Source of the DNA: Botryococcus braunii
Taxonomy: Eukaryota > Chlorophyta > Trebouxiophyceae
Length of the DNA: 45,000 nucleotides
Direction of reading: 5' to 3'
NCBI GenBank assembly: GCA_002005505.1
Contig: KV908498.1
Coordinates: 1-45,000, forward strand
Position 1 is the stretch's first letter. The number at the start of each line of letters is the position of its first letter. Of the stretch, positions 1 to 9,450 are shown in pieces. The position numbers and the translations under genes are program-made. Under the pieces are notes generated by a model. The model did no database searches, was not told the origin of the DNA, and worked only from the letters and a program-made list of their open reading frames with translations.

Positions 1-87
1 TATCCCAGCCTTTGCAGCCAAGGTTTTTCTCACCCCTGCATGCTAAATGACATTTTTACCCTGCACCAACCGGTGTGACTTTCCCAG

Positions 88-279
88 TTATACCCCCTCA
101 TGTGCTCTTGACCTTCCTACTGCTTGCCCTCTTAGCCCATCCAGCCTATTAACCTGCAACTCTGGCATTGCTGTTGTATCTGCACTCCCATAATTCCTAA
201 GTGTCTGTGGACGCTTGCTACCATAGAGAAAATTGTATGAGGTTGCTTCCTTGCAGCTCTCTACTACCTGAGCTACCAC
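88..279 (-). CDS. Candidate gag middle exon, copy A
   Basis: A short open segment (about 60 codons, with SYNFLYGSKRPQTLRNYG in the middle) conserved with 5984-6175 in copy B and 22516-22707 in copy C. It lies between the coiled-coil gag exon and the gag zinc-finger segment. A plausible acceptor (CTCAG|GTA) opens it in phase 0, which matches the phase at the end of the preceding exon. The donor that ends it is not clear. It may be an exon of gag or merely an open stretch. No domain is recognised. Confidence 0.35.
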   Translation of the reverse strand: MVAQVVESCKEATSYNFLYGSKRPQTLRNYGSADTTAMPELQVNRLDGLRGQAVGRSRAHEGV

Positions 280-450
280 CTTCTAGACCGCCTGCAGATG
301 CAACCTTTTGTCTAAGTGCGACGCCCAACGTAGAGAGTCATTCCTCCAGCCTCACCACTGGCTTCATTTAAAAATTAATCACACGGATATAAACGTGCAT
401 GAATTTTGTGGAAACGTTGTTCTGGCCTGCATAGTTCTGAAACCCCCCCC

Positions 451-452
<2 letters not shown>

Positions 453-520
<68 letters not shown>
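453..520. repeat. (CT)n microsatellite next to a C run
   Basis: Dinucleotide CT tract with two small interruptions, preceded by a run of ten C. It lies in the gag intron region of copy A. The equivalent tracts in B (5741-5810) and C (22881-22951) are uninterrupted, so the array has changed since the copies separated. Confidence 0.95.
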
Positions 521-521
<1 letters not shown>

Positions 522-581
522 CTCTTAACCTAGCAGACTTCTGAAACTTGCGCACTATCCCGTGGCTGGCTAATCACTTAC

Positions 582-2658
582 CTTTTCCTTGGCTTCAAGC
601 TTCTTCATATCTGAAAACCAGGCCTCTATCGACAAGTCTGCATATTCTCCATTGACCAGGTTCTTGCCCTGCTTGAGCTCATCTGCAGCCAGTACCAGCG
701 CCTTCTTGTACAGGTCCGTCGCGCCCCTTTCCGTCTTCCTGTAAGCCTTACTGCAGTCCTGTCGCAGTTCTGCTGCCCTCCTGGCCAGCTCCCGCCATCT
801 CTCTCTATTCTCGTTCTTAGTAGCTGGTGCCACTCTCTCCTCCAAGGCCTTGATTTTGTCCCTGGCGCTGCCCTGCGCCCCTGGCTTACCTCAGCCTCCA
901 TTGCACTGCCATAGCAGATACCAGCACCTAGCTGGTCCCTTCTGCTATTCCTTGCCTTGTTACCATCTAACCTGCCCAACCCTGGCACCCCTCCTCACTA
1001 GCTTTATTGAGGAGTTGGTGACTGTGATCTTCAACCACCTCTATGTGTATTTCTGTACAGCGCGCCTGTTTGTAATCCAGCATAGCAGTATCACTTACCT
1101 TCACTGTACCTTATTTTTTTTTTTTTTTTTTGTACCTTATGTCAAGACCTTGTACTGGCTGTCTTGCTGGTTAAACGCCAGGATTTTTCAACCACGTATC
1201 AACACCTACATTCTTTATGTGGTTATGTGACTGCAAGTACATCTATGTGTGTTCAATAACCAACGTCACTGGGCCTTAAATTTGCTGTACAGTTGTGTGC
1301 TAAGCCTACCTAGTTCACAAGGGCTGCTCTGTCTTAATCAACCTCCCTGCTTCCGTTTGCCTTGCTGGTCCAATCCCATCCAGCTCCAACCTCTCTCCAC
1401 GAGGATCCAGCCCCTTTGGGCACCTTACCATCCAGTTCCATCCTCTCTCCACGAGGATCCAGCCCCCTTGGGCACCTTACCATCCAGTTCCATCCCCTCT
1501 CCACGAGGATCCAGCCCCTTGGGCACCTTATTATCCAGTTCCATCCTCTCTCCACGAGGATCCAGCCCCCTTGGGCATCTCCCGCTGCCCCTACCTGGCA
1601 GCACCGTCTTATACCTTTACCTCCAGGGTCACAGCCCACCCTTCCCAGCTCAAGTCCCCTGGCTGGTCTTTGCCCTCCAGCCCCATCCTTTCTGTAAGCT
1701 ACTCCACTCCCCTTTTGGCACACGCTGCTGCCCTGCCCTCGCAGCACCGTTTTTCCTCCCCCCTCTCCAAGGGATATGCCTCCCTTACTTAGCTAACCTG
1801 GTTTACCTCTCTCTCTCGACACTCACCGCTCACGACCACTAATTCTATCCTTACTTTTGCACACTTCAGGTCCCTTGCTCCCCTGGATAGGTCTCACAGC
1901 GTTAGCATGCCACACAGGTTTAACTTCTTGCAGCTGCACAATCAATCATGCCCTTGGGCCAAAATAACACAATCCTCAGCCAACCGAAATTGCCGTGTTT
2001 AACAATAACTTACCTTGTTGGCTTGGGCCACTTTCTCTGCTTCAGTTCGAGGTTTCTTTCTGTCCTCTTCGGACTGTGACGAAGACGCACTGCTTGAGCG
2101 GCTTCTTGATCTCTTGCTTGGGCCTTCGATTTTCTCTTTGGATTTTATCTTTTTTGCTATCTTCGCTGGCGGCGAACCAAGACTTTGCCTGGCAATCTGT
2201 GCGCTGTATCCCACCCACACTGCCGGCGGTTCTATCTTCGTGACAAAAACCCGGTCTAGCCTATCGAATATTGATGGAGGAGTCAATAGTACCCTCTCAG
2301 GATCAAACTGTGCTACTGCATCTGGGTTTTTAAGCACAGCTTCAGAGTATTCGCGACCTGCGCTGACCAGACTAGTATGCACCACAACCACAGTGTGCGG
2401 AGCGTCCCCTGGGGACCGAACCGCCGTCTTACAGACTAACTTTACAAACTGGTTTTGCGTCAGAGCATCAATGTCGCCGAAATGAACCGCTGCCACCTCG
2501 TAAAGCTTATGTGGGGTTCCCTCCCTGCTTAACAGCACGCTACATAACGTCTTACTCGGCGGGGCTTGCACCCCAAGCTCGTCTGGGGCCTCTAAGTTCG
2601 CTGCCCAGGCTTCGAACTGCCCTGAAAACCTCCCAGGTGCTCTGGCACCAAACTCCAT
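582..2658 (-). CDS. gag 5' part, copy A (two exons)
   Basis: Two exons read on the minus strand, 2658-2014 and 872-582, joined in phase 0 across an intron with donor AAG|GTAAGT and acceptor CGCAG|GGC. Exon 1 starts at the first in-frame ATG (MEFGARAPG) and ends in a Ser/Arg-rich, basic stretch (SRSRSSSASSSQSEEDRKK). Exon 2 encodes an Ala/Glu/Lys-rich probable coiled coil (KALEERVAPATK onward) and ends at another GTAAGT donor. The protein is the same as in copies B and C except for single residues. I call it Gag from position and composition. It has no recognisable catalytic motif, and the true start could lie in an upstream exon. Confidence 0.6.
1386..1579. repeat. 52-bp minisatellite in gag intron, copy A (about 4 units)
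   Basis: Four units of about 52 bp, each containing CTCTCCACGAGGATCC, start near 1393, 1445, 1497 and 1548. The last interval is 51 bp because of a one-base loss in a C run. The array lies in the intron between gag exons 1 and 2 and is shared with copies B and C, so it belongs to the element. Confidence 0.9.
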
Positions 2659-2716
2659 GCTTCGAAACTCGCAATATCGTCTTATATTACCAAAACCAGT
2701 GGCGACGGCCACTAAC

Positions 2717-2955
2717 ACCAATGAAGGTGCGTAGAGCCACCCGTCCCCCGGGTATATCAGTCAAGAGGGAGGGACCCACCTAATGGTTTCCTCAGTTGCT
2801 TGTTTGAATCCTATCCTTTGGTTTTCTATATCACCTAGCCTGTTCCCCCGTTGTTTCACCTGAAATATCCTTGATTGTCCATTCGTGATCTGGAGTCACG
2901 TGCTTGTTCGCCATTAGTCAATCCTTTTGGGGGTTTACTAGCCCTCCCGTGGCAA
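2717..2955. repeat. Split direct repeat B, terminal, copy A
   Basis: Matches the 245-bp B repeat of copies B and C from ACCAATGAAGG onward but ends at CGTGGCAA, where the next element begins. The final bases (TGGAAT) are shared with or lost at the junction with copy B. Confidence 0.85.
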
Positions 2956-3314
2956 ATTCCATTGCCACGGGAGGGCTAGTAAACCCCCAAAAGGATTGAC
3001 TAATGGCGAACAAGCACGTGACTCCAGATCACGAATGGACAATCAAGGATATTTCAGGTGAAACAACGGGGAACAGGCTAGGTGATATAGAAAACCAAAG
3101 GATAATTCAAAAAGCAAGAGGAAACCATTATGGGTCCTCCCTCTTGACTGATATACCGGGGACTGGCTCTACGCACCTTCATTGGTCCCCCGCCACCCGG
3201 ATGTCTGGTGGAAATTACTCACCAGCTTAGGGTTCCAAGCCTATACCATATAAGGTCAGTCACCGGGAGTAAACCAAATGGTGTAAGCGGATTGGCACGC
3301 AAAGGTTCGTGGAA
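2956..3314. repeat. Extra B-A repeat module at the 5' end of copy B, rich in small deletions
   Basis: A B repeat (2956-3186, 231 bp instead of 245) followed by an A repeat (3199-3314, 116 bp instead of 129). Nearly all differences from the other copies are one-base losses in short homopolymers. Copy C lacks this module at its corresponding end. Confidence 0.85.
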
Positions 3315-3542
3315 ATTCCATGCCACAGTAAAAAGGATTGACTAATGGCGAACAAGCACGTGACTCCAGATCACGAATGGACAATCAAGGATATTTCAGG
3401 TGAAACAACGGGGGAACAGGCTAGGTGATATAGAAAACCAAAGGATAGGATTCAAACAAGCAACTGAGGAAACCATTAGGTGGGTCCCTCCCTCTTGACT
3501 GATATACCCGGGGGACGGGTGGCTCTACGCACCTTCATTGGT
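3315..3542. repeat. Split direct repeat B (5' side of gag), copy B
   Basis: Matches the B repeat but has lost about 17 bases near its start, where a block containing GGGAGGGCT and a C run is missing (around 3326-3333). The remainder, to CATTGGT at 3542, is intact and runs directly into the gag region. Confidence 0.85.
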
Positions 3543-3600
3543 GTTAGTGGCCGTCGCCACTGGTTTTGGTAATATAAGACGATATTGCGAGTTTCGAAGC

Positions 3601-5679
3601 ATGGAGTTTGGTGCCAGAGCACCTGGGAGGTTTTCAGGGCAGTTCGAAGCCTGGGCAGCGAACTTAGAGGCCCCAGACGAGCTTGGGGTGCAAGCCCCGC
3701 CGAGTAAGACGTTATGTAGCGTGCTGTTAAGCAGGGAGGGAACCCCACATAAGCTTTACGAGGTGGCAGCGGTTCATTTCGGCGACATTGATGCTCTGAC
3801 GCAAAACCAGTTTGTAAAGTTAGTCTGTAAGACGGCGGTTCGGTCCCCAGGGGACGCTCCGCACACTGTGGTTGTGGTGCATACTAGTCTGGTCAGCGCA
3901 GGTCGCGAATACTCTGAAGCTGTGCTTAAAAACCCAGATGCAGTAGCACAGTTTGATCCTGAGAGGGTACTATTGACTCCTCCATCAATATTCGATAGGC
4001 TAGACCGGGTTTTTGTCACGAAGATAGAACCGCCGGCAGTGTGGGTGGGATACAGCGCACAGATTGCCAGGCAAAGTCTTGGTTCGCCGCCAGCGAAGAT
4101 AGCAAAAAAGATAAAATCCAAAGAGAAAATCGAAGGCCCAAGCAAGAGATCAAGAAGCCGCTCAAGCAGTGCGTCTTCGTCACAGTCCGAAGAGGACAGA
4201 AAGAAACCTCGAACTGAAGCAGAGAAAGTGGCCCAAGCCAACAAGGTAAGTTATTGTTAAACACGGCAATTTCGGTTGGCTGAGGATTGTGTTATTTTGG
4301 CCCAAGGGCATGATTGATTGTGCAGCTGCAAGAAGTTAAACCTGTGTGGCATGCTAACGCTGTGAGACCTATCCAGGGGAGCAAGGGACCTGAAGTGTGC
4401 AAAAGTAAGGATAGAATTAGTGGTCGTGAGCGGTGAGTGTCGAGAGAGAGAGGTAAACCAGGTTAGCTAAGTAAGGGAGGCATATCCCTTGGAGAGGGGG
4501 GAGGAAAAACGGTGCTGCGAGGGCAGGGCAGCAGCGTGTGCCAAAAGGGGAGTGGAGTAGCTTACAGAAAGGATGGGGCTGGAGGGCAAAGACCAGCCAG
4601 GGGACTTGAGCTGGGAAGGGTGGGCTGTGACCCTGGAGGTAAAGGTATAAGACGGTGCTGCCAGGTAGGGGCAGCGGGAGATGCCCAAGGGGGCTGGATC
4701 CTCGTGGAGAGAGGATGGAACTGGATAATAAGGTGCCCAAGGGGGCTGGATCCTCGTGGAGAGGGGATGGAACTGGATGGTAAGGTGCCCAAGGGGGCTG
4801 GATCCTCGTGGAGAGAGGATGGAACTGGATGGTAAGGTGCCCAAAGGGGCTGGATCCTCGTGGAGAGAGGTTGGAGCTGGATGGGATTGGACCAGCAAGG
4901 CAAACGGAAGCAGGGAGGTTGATTAAGACAGAGCAGCCCTTGTGAACTAGGTAGGCTTAGCACACAACTGTACAGCAAATTTAAGGCCCAGTGACGTTGG
5001 TTATTGAACACACATAGATGTACTTGCAGTCACATAACCACATAAAGAATGTAGGTGTTGATACGTGGTTGAAAAATCCTGGCGTTTAACCAGCAAGACA
5101 GCCAGTACAAGGTCTTGACATAAGGTACAAAAAAAAAAAAAAAAAATAAGGTACAGTGAAGGTAAGTGATACTGCTATGCTGGATTACAAACAGGCGCGC
5201 TGTACAGAAATACACATAGAGGTGGTTGAAGATCACAGTCACCAACTCCTCAATAAAGCTAGTGAGGAGGGGTGCCAGGGGTTGGGCAGGTTAGATGGTA
5301 ACAAGGCAAGGAATAGCAGAAGGGACCAGCTAGGTGCTGGTATCTGCTATGGCAGTGCAATGGAGGCTGAGGTAAGCCAGGGGCGCAGGGCAGCGCCAGG
5401 GACAAAATCAAGGCCTTGGAGGAGAGAGTGGCACCAGCTACTAAGAACGAGAATAGAGAGAGATGGCGGGAGCTGGCCAGGAGGGCAGCAGAACTGCGAC
5501 AGGACTGCAGTAAGGCTTACAGGAAGACGGAAAGGGGCGCGACGGACCTGTACAAGAAGGCGCTGGTACTGGCTGCAGATGAGCTCAAGCAGGGCAAGAA
5601 CCTGGTCAATGGAGAATATGCAGACTTGTCGATAGAGGCCTGGTTTTCAGATATGAAGAAGCTTGAAGCCAAGGAAAAG
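3601..5679 (+). CDS. gag 5' part, copy B (exons 3601-4245 and 5389-5679)
   Basis: Exon 1 (3601-4245) begins at the first in-frame ATG and encodes 215 residues: an N-terminal region without recognised motifs, a Lys-rich segment (KIAKKIKSKEK) and an RS-like Ser/Arg segment. It ends at a consensus donor AAG|GTAAGT. Exon 2 (5389-5679) opens after CGCAG in the same phase and gives 97 residues rich in Glu, Arg, Ala and Lys, probably a coiled coil. It ends at AAG|GTAAGT (donor at 5680). The 1.14-kb intron holds the 52-bp minisatellite and a poly(A) run. I infer structural Gag from its position before the zinc-finger segment and RT. The basic RS region could bind RNA. Further exons must follow, because the frame closes just after 5680. 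Confidence 0.6.
4684..4879. repeat. 52-bp minisatellite in gag intron, copy B (4 units)
   Basis: Reverse complement of the array in copy A, with four units that each contain GGATCCTCGTGGAGAG. It lies wholly in the intron between gag exons 1 and 2. Confidence 0.9.
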
Positions 5680-5738
5680 GTAAGTGATTAGCCAGCCACG
5701 GGATAGTGCGCAAGTTTCAGAAGTCTGCTAGGTTAAGA

Positions 5739-5740
<2 letters not shown>

Positions 5741-5812
<72 letters not shown>

Positions 5813-5820
5813 GGGGGGGG
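5741..5820. repeat. (AG)n microsatellite plus G run
   Basis: About 34 AG dinucleotides (5741-5808) followed by a run of ten G (5811-5820). Same site as in copies A and C, just after the second gag exon. Confidence 0.95.
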
Positions 5821-5983
5821 TTTCAGAACTATGCAGGCCAGAACAACGTTTCCACAAAATTCATGCACGTTTATATCCGTGTGATTAATTTTTAAATGAA
5901 GCCAGTGGTGAGGCTGGAGGAATGACTCTCTACGTTGGGCGTCGCACTTAGACAAAAGGTTGCATCTGCAGGCGGTCTAGAAG

Positions 5984-6175
5984 GTGGTAGCTCAGGTAGT
6001 AGAGAGCTGCAAGGAAGCAACCTCATACAATTTTCTCTATGGTAGCAAGCGTCCACAGACACTTAGGAATTATGGGAGTGCAGATACAACAGCAATGCCA
6101 GAGTTGCAGGTTAATAGGCTGGATGGGCTAAGAGGGCAAGCAGTAGGAAGGTCAAGAGCACATGAGGGGGTATAA
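5984..6175 (+). CDS. Candidate gag middle exon, copy B
   Basis: Open segment of about 60 codons conserved in all three copies, placed between the coiled-coil exon and the zinc-finger part of gag. An acceptor at CTCAG|GTA (exon from 5996) would keep phase 0 with the preceding exon. Its 3' boundary is unresolved, and candidate donors lie near 6104 and 6170. No known domain is visible. Confidence 0.35.
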   Translation: MVAQVVESCKEATSYNFLYGSKRPQTLRNYGSADTTAMPELQVNRLDGLRGQAVGRSRAHEGV

Positions 6176-6449
6176 CTGGGAAAGTCACACCGGTTGGTGC
6201 AGGGTAAAAATGTCATTTAGCATGCAGGGGTGAGAAAAACCTTGGCTGCAAAGGCTGGGATGAGGAGGTTGGCTGGCTGGTGCAAGGCAGGTGACTGGAG
6301 CCCCTAGGGGCTAAGGGAAGGGCGCGCTAAACATGACTGCTTGCGACCAGAGGGACACTTGGGTTTATTGTATTTGAAAAACATAGTTAGTTGTAGGGGA
6401 AGTGGGCACAGAGGCAAGCGAGTGGGGTCCGGACGGTGGACGATCGTGA

Positions 6450-6980
6450 GAGAGAGTCGGTGGGGAGACCTCTCGGATTCCCACGGATAAGGAAGGTTGG
6501 CAATGGGTGCAAGGATGCAAGGCTAAGGAAAGAAATATGGTACAAGAATGGCGCGGGATGCAGGCTGGAGAGATAATTGGCTTGCTGGACTACTTGTTCG
6601 CCGAACACTGGGAGCTGCACTGCGCCCAGTTAAGGAAGCTGGCCTCAGAAGCTGGGAAGGAACAATTTGCAGCTCAACTGCTGGCGGTAAACGTTCAACG
6701 TACCGCATCCGTGCCAAGCTACATACCCAACTACAGGCCACCGGCAGGGAGAGGCCGTGGATTCCCGGCGGGTGGGAGAGCACGCAAGGAATTGTTTAAA
6801 GGAGGGTACGACCTTACCCATTATCCCAATGCCAAGCCAGAGCCCACACACTGCTGCAGGGGCTGGTGGCTGGATGGAGAATGTAATGCCACTGCAGGGA
6901 TAGAGGGTTGCAAATTTCAGCATGCCCCTGCCCACAGAGGTCAGGGGATGGCATCTACGAGTGCCCAGCCAAGGTTATAA
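6450..6980 (+). CDS. gag 3' part with CCCH-like zinc finger, copy B
   Basis: Open from 6450; the first in-frame ATG is at 6537. It encodes a helical segment (GEIIGLLDYLFAEHWELH), an Arg/Gly-rich linker (GRGRGFPAGGRARK) and a C-terminal cluster, CCRGWWLDGEC then CKFQH. The spacing Cys-X7-Cys-X8-Cys-X3-His resembles the CCCH fingers often seen in DIRS-type Gag proteins. This suggests a role in binding the genomic RNA. The reading frame stops at 6980, and the RT ORF begins 17 bases later in another frame. The upstream splice boundary that joins it to earlier gag exons is not resolved. Confidence 0.65.
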   Translation, partial: ERVGGETSRIPTDKEGWQWVQGCKAKERNMVQEWRGMQAGEIIGLLDYLFAEHWELHCAQLRKLASEAGKEQFAAQLLAVNVQRTASVPSYIPNYRPPAGRGRGFPAGGRARKELFKGGYDLTHYPNAKPEPTHCCRGWWLDGECNATAGIEGCKFQHAPAHRGQGMASTSAQPRL

Positions 6981-6997
6981 AAGGTGAGCGAGTGTCA

Positions 6998-9445
6998 ATG
7001 GGAGATTTGGAGGTTGGAAAACCTGGCTGGAGGGAGGCAGGTTGGGCAGAAGCAGCAGGGCAGCATGCTGGGACTGGCAGTGAGCAGGGGCAAACGCCAC
7101 AAGTTGCCAGATGCGCAACAGGGCTTGCCAGGGGCCTACCAAAGATAGATGTTGAATGGGAAGAGGTGCAGCATGCGTTAAGAGCGTGGCAGGAGGAAGG
7201 CGTGTCTGCAGGTGAAGGGCCTGAGCTTAGATCTCCACGCCTACTAGCGCAGGAGTGGGACAGGGCTTTAAAAGACGAAGAGTTTGTGGCAGGGGTACCC
7301 AATAGTCGGCTAAAAGCCTGGGAGAGGTATTTCGTGTGGGCACAAGGGCAGGCGCCTTTGACTGCTGAACAGCAGAAAGTGCTGAACTGGCTAAGGCACG
7401 GGATCAAGCTGGAATGGGTAGGGGCAGATTCCAAGACACAGTCGGAACATCCTAGGTATCAAGATAGGAAACAGCAAGTGGTAGAATTACTAAAGACCAC
7501 ACTGCCAGGGCAAGGGCAAAGGGTCCGAGAGCTGCTGCAGGGAGACAGGCCTGGGAAGGTACAGTTTGCTAATAGAAATTCGGTTGAGCTGCATGCAGAG
7601 TTTGTCAAGGCGTCTTTAGAAGACTTACTGCAAACAGGGGCATTAATGGAAGTCACAGGCGACAAAGTACAGGTGTGCAGTGGGCTGGGGGTGGTGGAAA
7701 ATAGAAAGGGCAAGTTGCGTCTGATTCTGGACGCTAGGTATATTAACCTGTTTGATAAATATGTCAGTTTCACGTATGAAAAACTGACTGACGTGCCACA
7801 GTATGCCAGGCCGGGAGACTGGCTGTGTCTCACAGATTTCAAAGCAGGTTACCATCATTTCAGGGTGCACAAGGAGGATCAAAAGTACCTGGGTTTGAGT
7901 TTTCAAGGAAAATTTTTAGTGTTTACTGTGTTACCATTTGGTTTGTCTTCTGCATGCAGAACCTACACAAGGTTCATGCTACAGGTGTATGCTCCTCTCA
8001 GGGAGAGAGGCCTCAGGATGACCACGTTTGTGGATGATGCAATTTTCCTGGCTGCTAGTCACATACAGGGGTGGATGGGCATGAGGGCACTGCTGTTGCT
8101 GTTAACGTATTTGGGTTTTTGCTTGTCCAGGAGCAAGTGTGTGTCAGAACCAGCCAAGAAAGGGCAGTATCTTGGCTTGATAGTGGACTTAGAGGAACAA
8201 GCTTTCAAGGTGCCCCAAGACAAAGCAGAGTTCATTTTGGAGGAAATAGGCAAGGCTAGGACAGCTGGGGGTACCAAGAGGGACATGGCAAGGTTGGCAG
8301 GCATGTTAGTGAGTGTGGCCCCTGCAGTACGGCTAGCCCCCTTATACATCAGGAGGTTGTTTCAAGCCATGGGGGAGCTCCGGGAATGGGGAGAGAGCTT
8401 GACAGAGGAGTTAGCAACGTTAACGGAAGAAGATTTGCTGTATTGGGTGGAGGCTTTAGAAAGGCAGAAGGGCAAGCCATGGAGACAGGAGGGACCAGTC
8501 TTCGTGTGCTATGGGGATGCATCTGCTAGGGGTTATGGGGGTTTCTCAGAAGAGTTGCTGCTGCAACCCATGCAGGAGAGTTTCACAGCAGAGGAACAGG
8601 AGCTCATGAGCAAGGGGGCACTGTCTTCTTGTCACAGGGAGGTGAAGAATATATGCCTATTGGTCAGGACATGCATTAGAGCCAACACGGACAAGCTGCG
8701 GGGGGCGGTGCTGTTGGTATTCTGCGACAATCAGGGTGCAGTGTCTAATGTTAATAGCATGAATGGTAAGACTCACACCCTCAAAGAGCTAAGGCTGATG
8801 TTTGAGGCTGCAGCTGAGGTAGGTGTGGAAGTGAGGGCCCAGTGGGTACCAAGAGACACTCCTGAAATCCAGGTGGCTGACCTGCTGTCTAGGTGTGATG
8901 ATGCAAGTGACTTTGCACTAGATAGGGGTATATATACACAGATATGTAAGACAGGTCTGCCAGAAGGAGGCATATGGGGTTTTCCCACAGGGGATTGCTT
9001 TGCAGGAACAGTAGACAAGTTCCACCAAGTGAAAAGGTATTTTACAAGGTACCCTGCTGCAGAGGGTATGGGGGCAGATGCACTGGTCATGCCCTGGAGT
9101 TTACTAGACCCCACAGATGGCACACCTCTGCTGTGGGTATTCCCACCCAGAGAGTGCCTCAGGGAGGTAATAGCCAAAGTAGCACAAGAAAGAAAAAACT
9201 GCATACTGGTGGTATGCAATAGACCAGCCAAGTGGAAGACTTGGCTGCTCCATTTGCCAGTCAGGGCAGAAACGACGGTTCCCCCCAGAAAGCACATGTT
9301 TGTGTTAGGTTCTCGTTTCCCACCTCACATGCTGCAGGATGGAGACTATCAGTGTCACCTGACTTGCAGCTTGATATTGTTTGAGAAGCCCAGAAGGCCA
9401 GCCTCTGTCACAGGGGCCAAGCGTAAAAGGGCAGGCACAGGCTGA
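6998..9445 (+). CDS. Reverse transcriptase-RNase H of DIRS-type element, copy B (intact)
   Basis: 815 residues from the ATG at 6998; the frame is open from further upstream. RT blocks are visible in order: LRLILDARYIN, LCLTDFKAGYHHF (first catalytic Asp), LPFGLSSACRTYTRFM, and FVDDAIFLAAS (catalytic DD, with Val in place of the usual residue). RNase H follows, with Asp in CYGDASARGYGGF, Glu in SCHREVKN, Asp in VFCDNQGAVSN, and the WVPRDTPEIQVADLLSR block typical of DIRS elements and pararetroviruses. A C-terminal domain of about 170 residues follows (FPTGDCFAGTVDKF, then VFPPRECLREVI and CILVVCN). It fits the conserved extension seen after RNase H in many YR elements. The start sits 17 bases after the gag stop, so reinitiation or splicing may control expression. 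It is nearly identical to the broken copy in element C. Confidence 0.92.
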   Translation: MGDLEVGKPGWREAGWAEAAGQHAGTGSEQGQTPQVARCATGLARGLPKIDVEWEEVQHALRAWQEEGVSAGEGPELRSPRLLAQEWDRALKDEEFVAGVPNSRLKAWERYFVWAQGQAPLTAEQQKVLNWLRHGIKLEWVGADSKTQSEHPRYQDRKQQVVELLKTTLPGQGQRVRELLQGDRPGKVQFANRNSVELHAEFVKASLEDLLQTGALMEVTGDKVQVCSGLGVVENRKGKLRLILDARYINLFDKYVSFTYEKLTDVPQYARPGDWLCLTDFKAGYHHFRVHKEDQKYLGLSFQGKFLVFTVLPFGLSSACRTYTRFMLQVYAPLRERGLRMTTFVDDAIFLAASHIQGWMGMRALLLLLTYLGFCLSRSKCVSEPAKKGQYLGLIVDLEEQAFKVPQDKAEFILEEIGKARTAGGTKRDMARLAGMLVSVAPAVRLAPLYIRRLFQAMGELREWGESLTEELATLTEEDLLYWVEALERQKGKPWRQEGPVFVCYGDASARGYGGFSEELLLQPMQESFTAEEQELMSKGALSSCHREVKNICLLVRTCIRANTDKLRGAVLLVFCDNQGAVSNVNSMNGKTHTLKELRLMFEAAAEVGVEVRAQWVPRDTPEIQVADLLSRCDDASDFALDRGIYTQICKTGLPEGGIWGFPTGDCFAGTVDKFHQVKRYFTRYPAAEGMGADALVMPWSLLDPTDGTPLLWVFPPRECLREVIAKVAQERKNCILVVCNRPAKWKTWLLHLPVRAETTVPPRKHMFVLGSRFPPHMLQDGDYQCHLTCSLILFEKPRRPASVTGAKRKRAGTG

Positions 9446-9450
9446 GCACG

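Larger units (their letters stand above)
1..2955 (-). mobile_element. DIRS/Kangaroo-like retrotransposon, copy A (partial)
   Basis: This is the 5' part of a tyrosine-recombinase retrotransposon on the minus strand, cut by the left window edge. It matches 22436-25401 of copy C in the same orientation, and is the reverse complement of about 3315-6250 of copy B. It holds the terminal B repeat (2717-2955) and the 5' gag exons. It shares variants with B rather than C, for example CAAGAGGGA in the B repeat where C has CAAGCGGGA. Most differences from B are single-base indels in homopolymers (near 980 and 1518) and the CT-tract length, and all of these fall in introns. The RT and recombinase genes would lie left of the window. 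Confidence 0.85.

Noticed and set aside
5156..5371. A gag exon in the 5156-5635 frame ending at GAG|GTAAGC (5372)
   Set aside because: Its donor would leave only about 17 bases before the next coding segment, too short for an intron, and direct joining of 4245 to 5389 keeps the frame and the coiled-coil pattern.
6998..9445. Pararetrovirus-like origin of RT-RNase H
   Set aside because: The WVPRD..AD block is shared with caulimovirus-type enzymes, but the linked tyrosine recombinase, split direct repeats and Gag layout point to a DIRS-type element.
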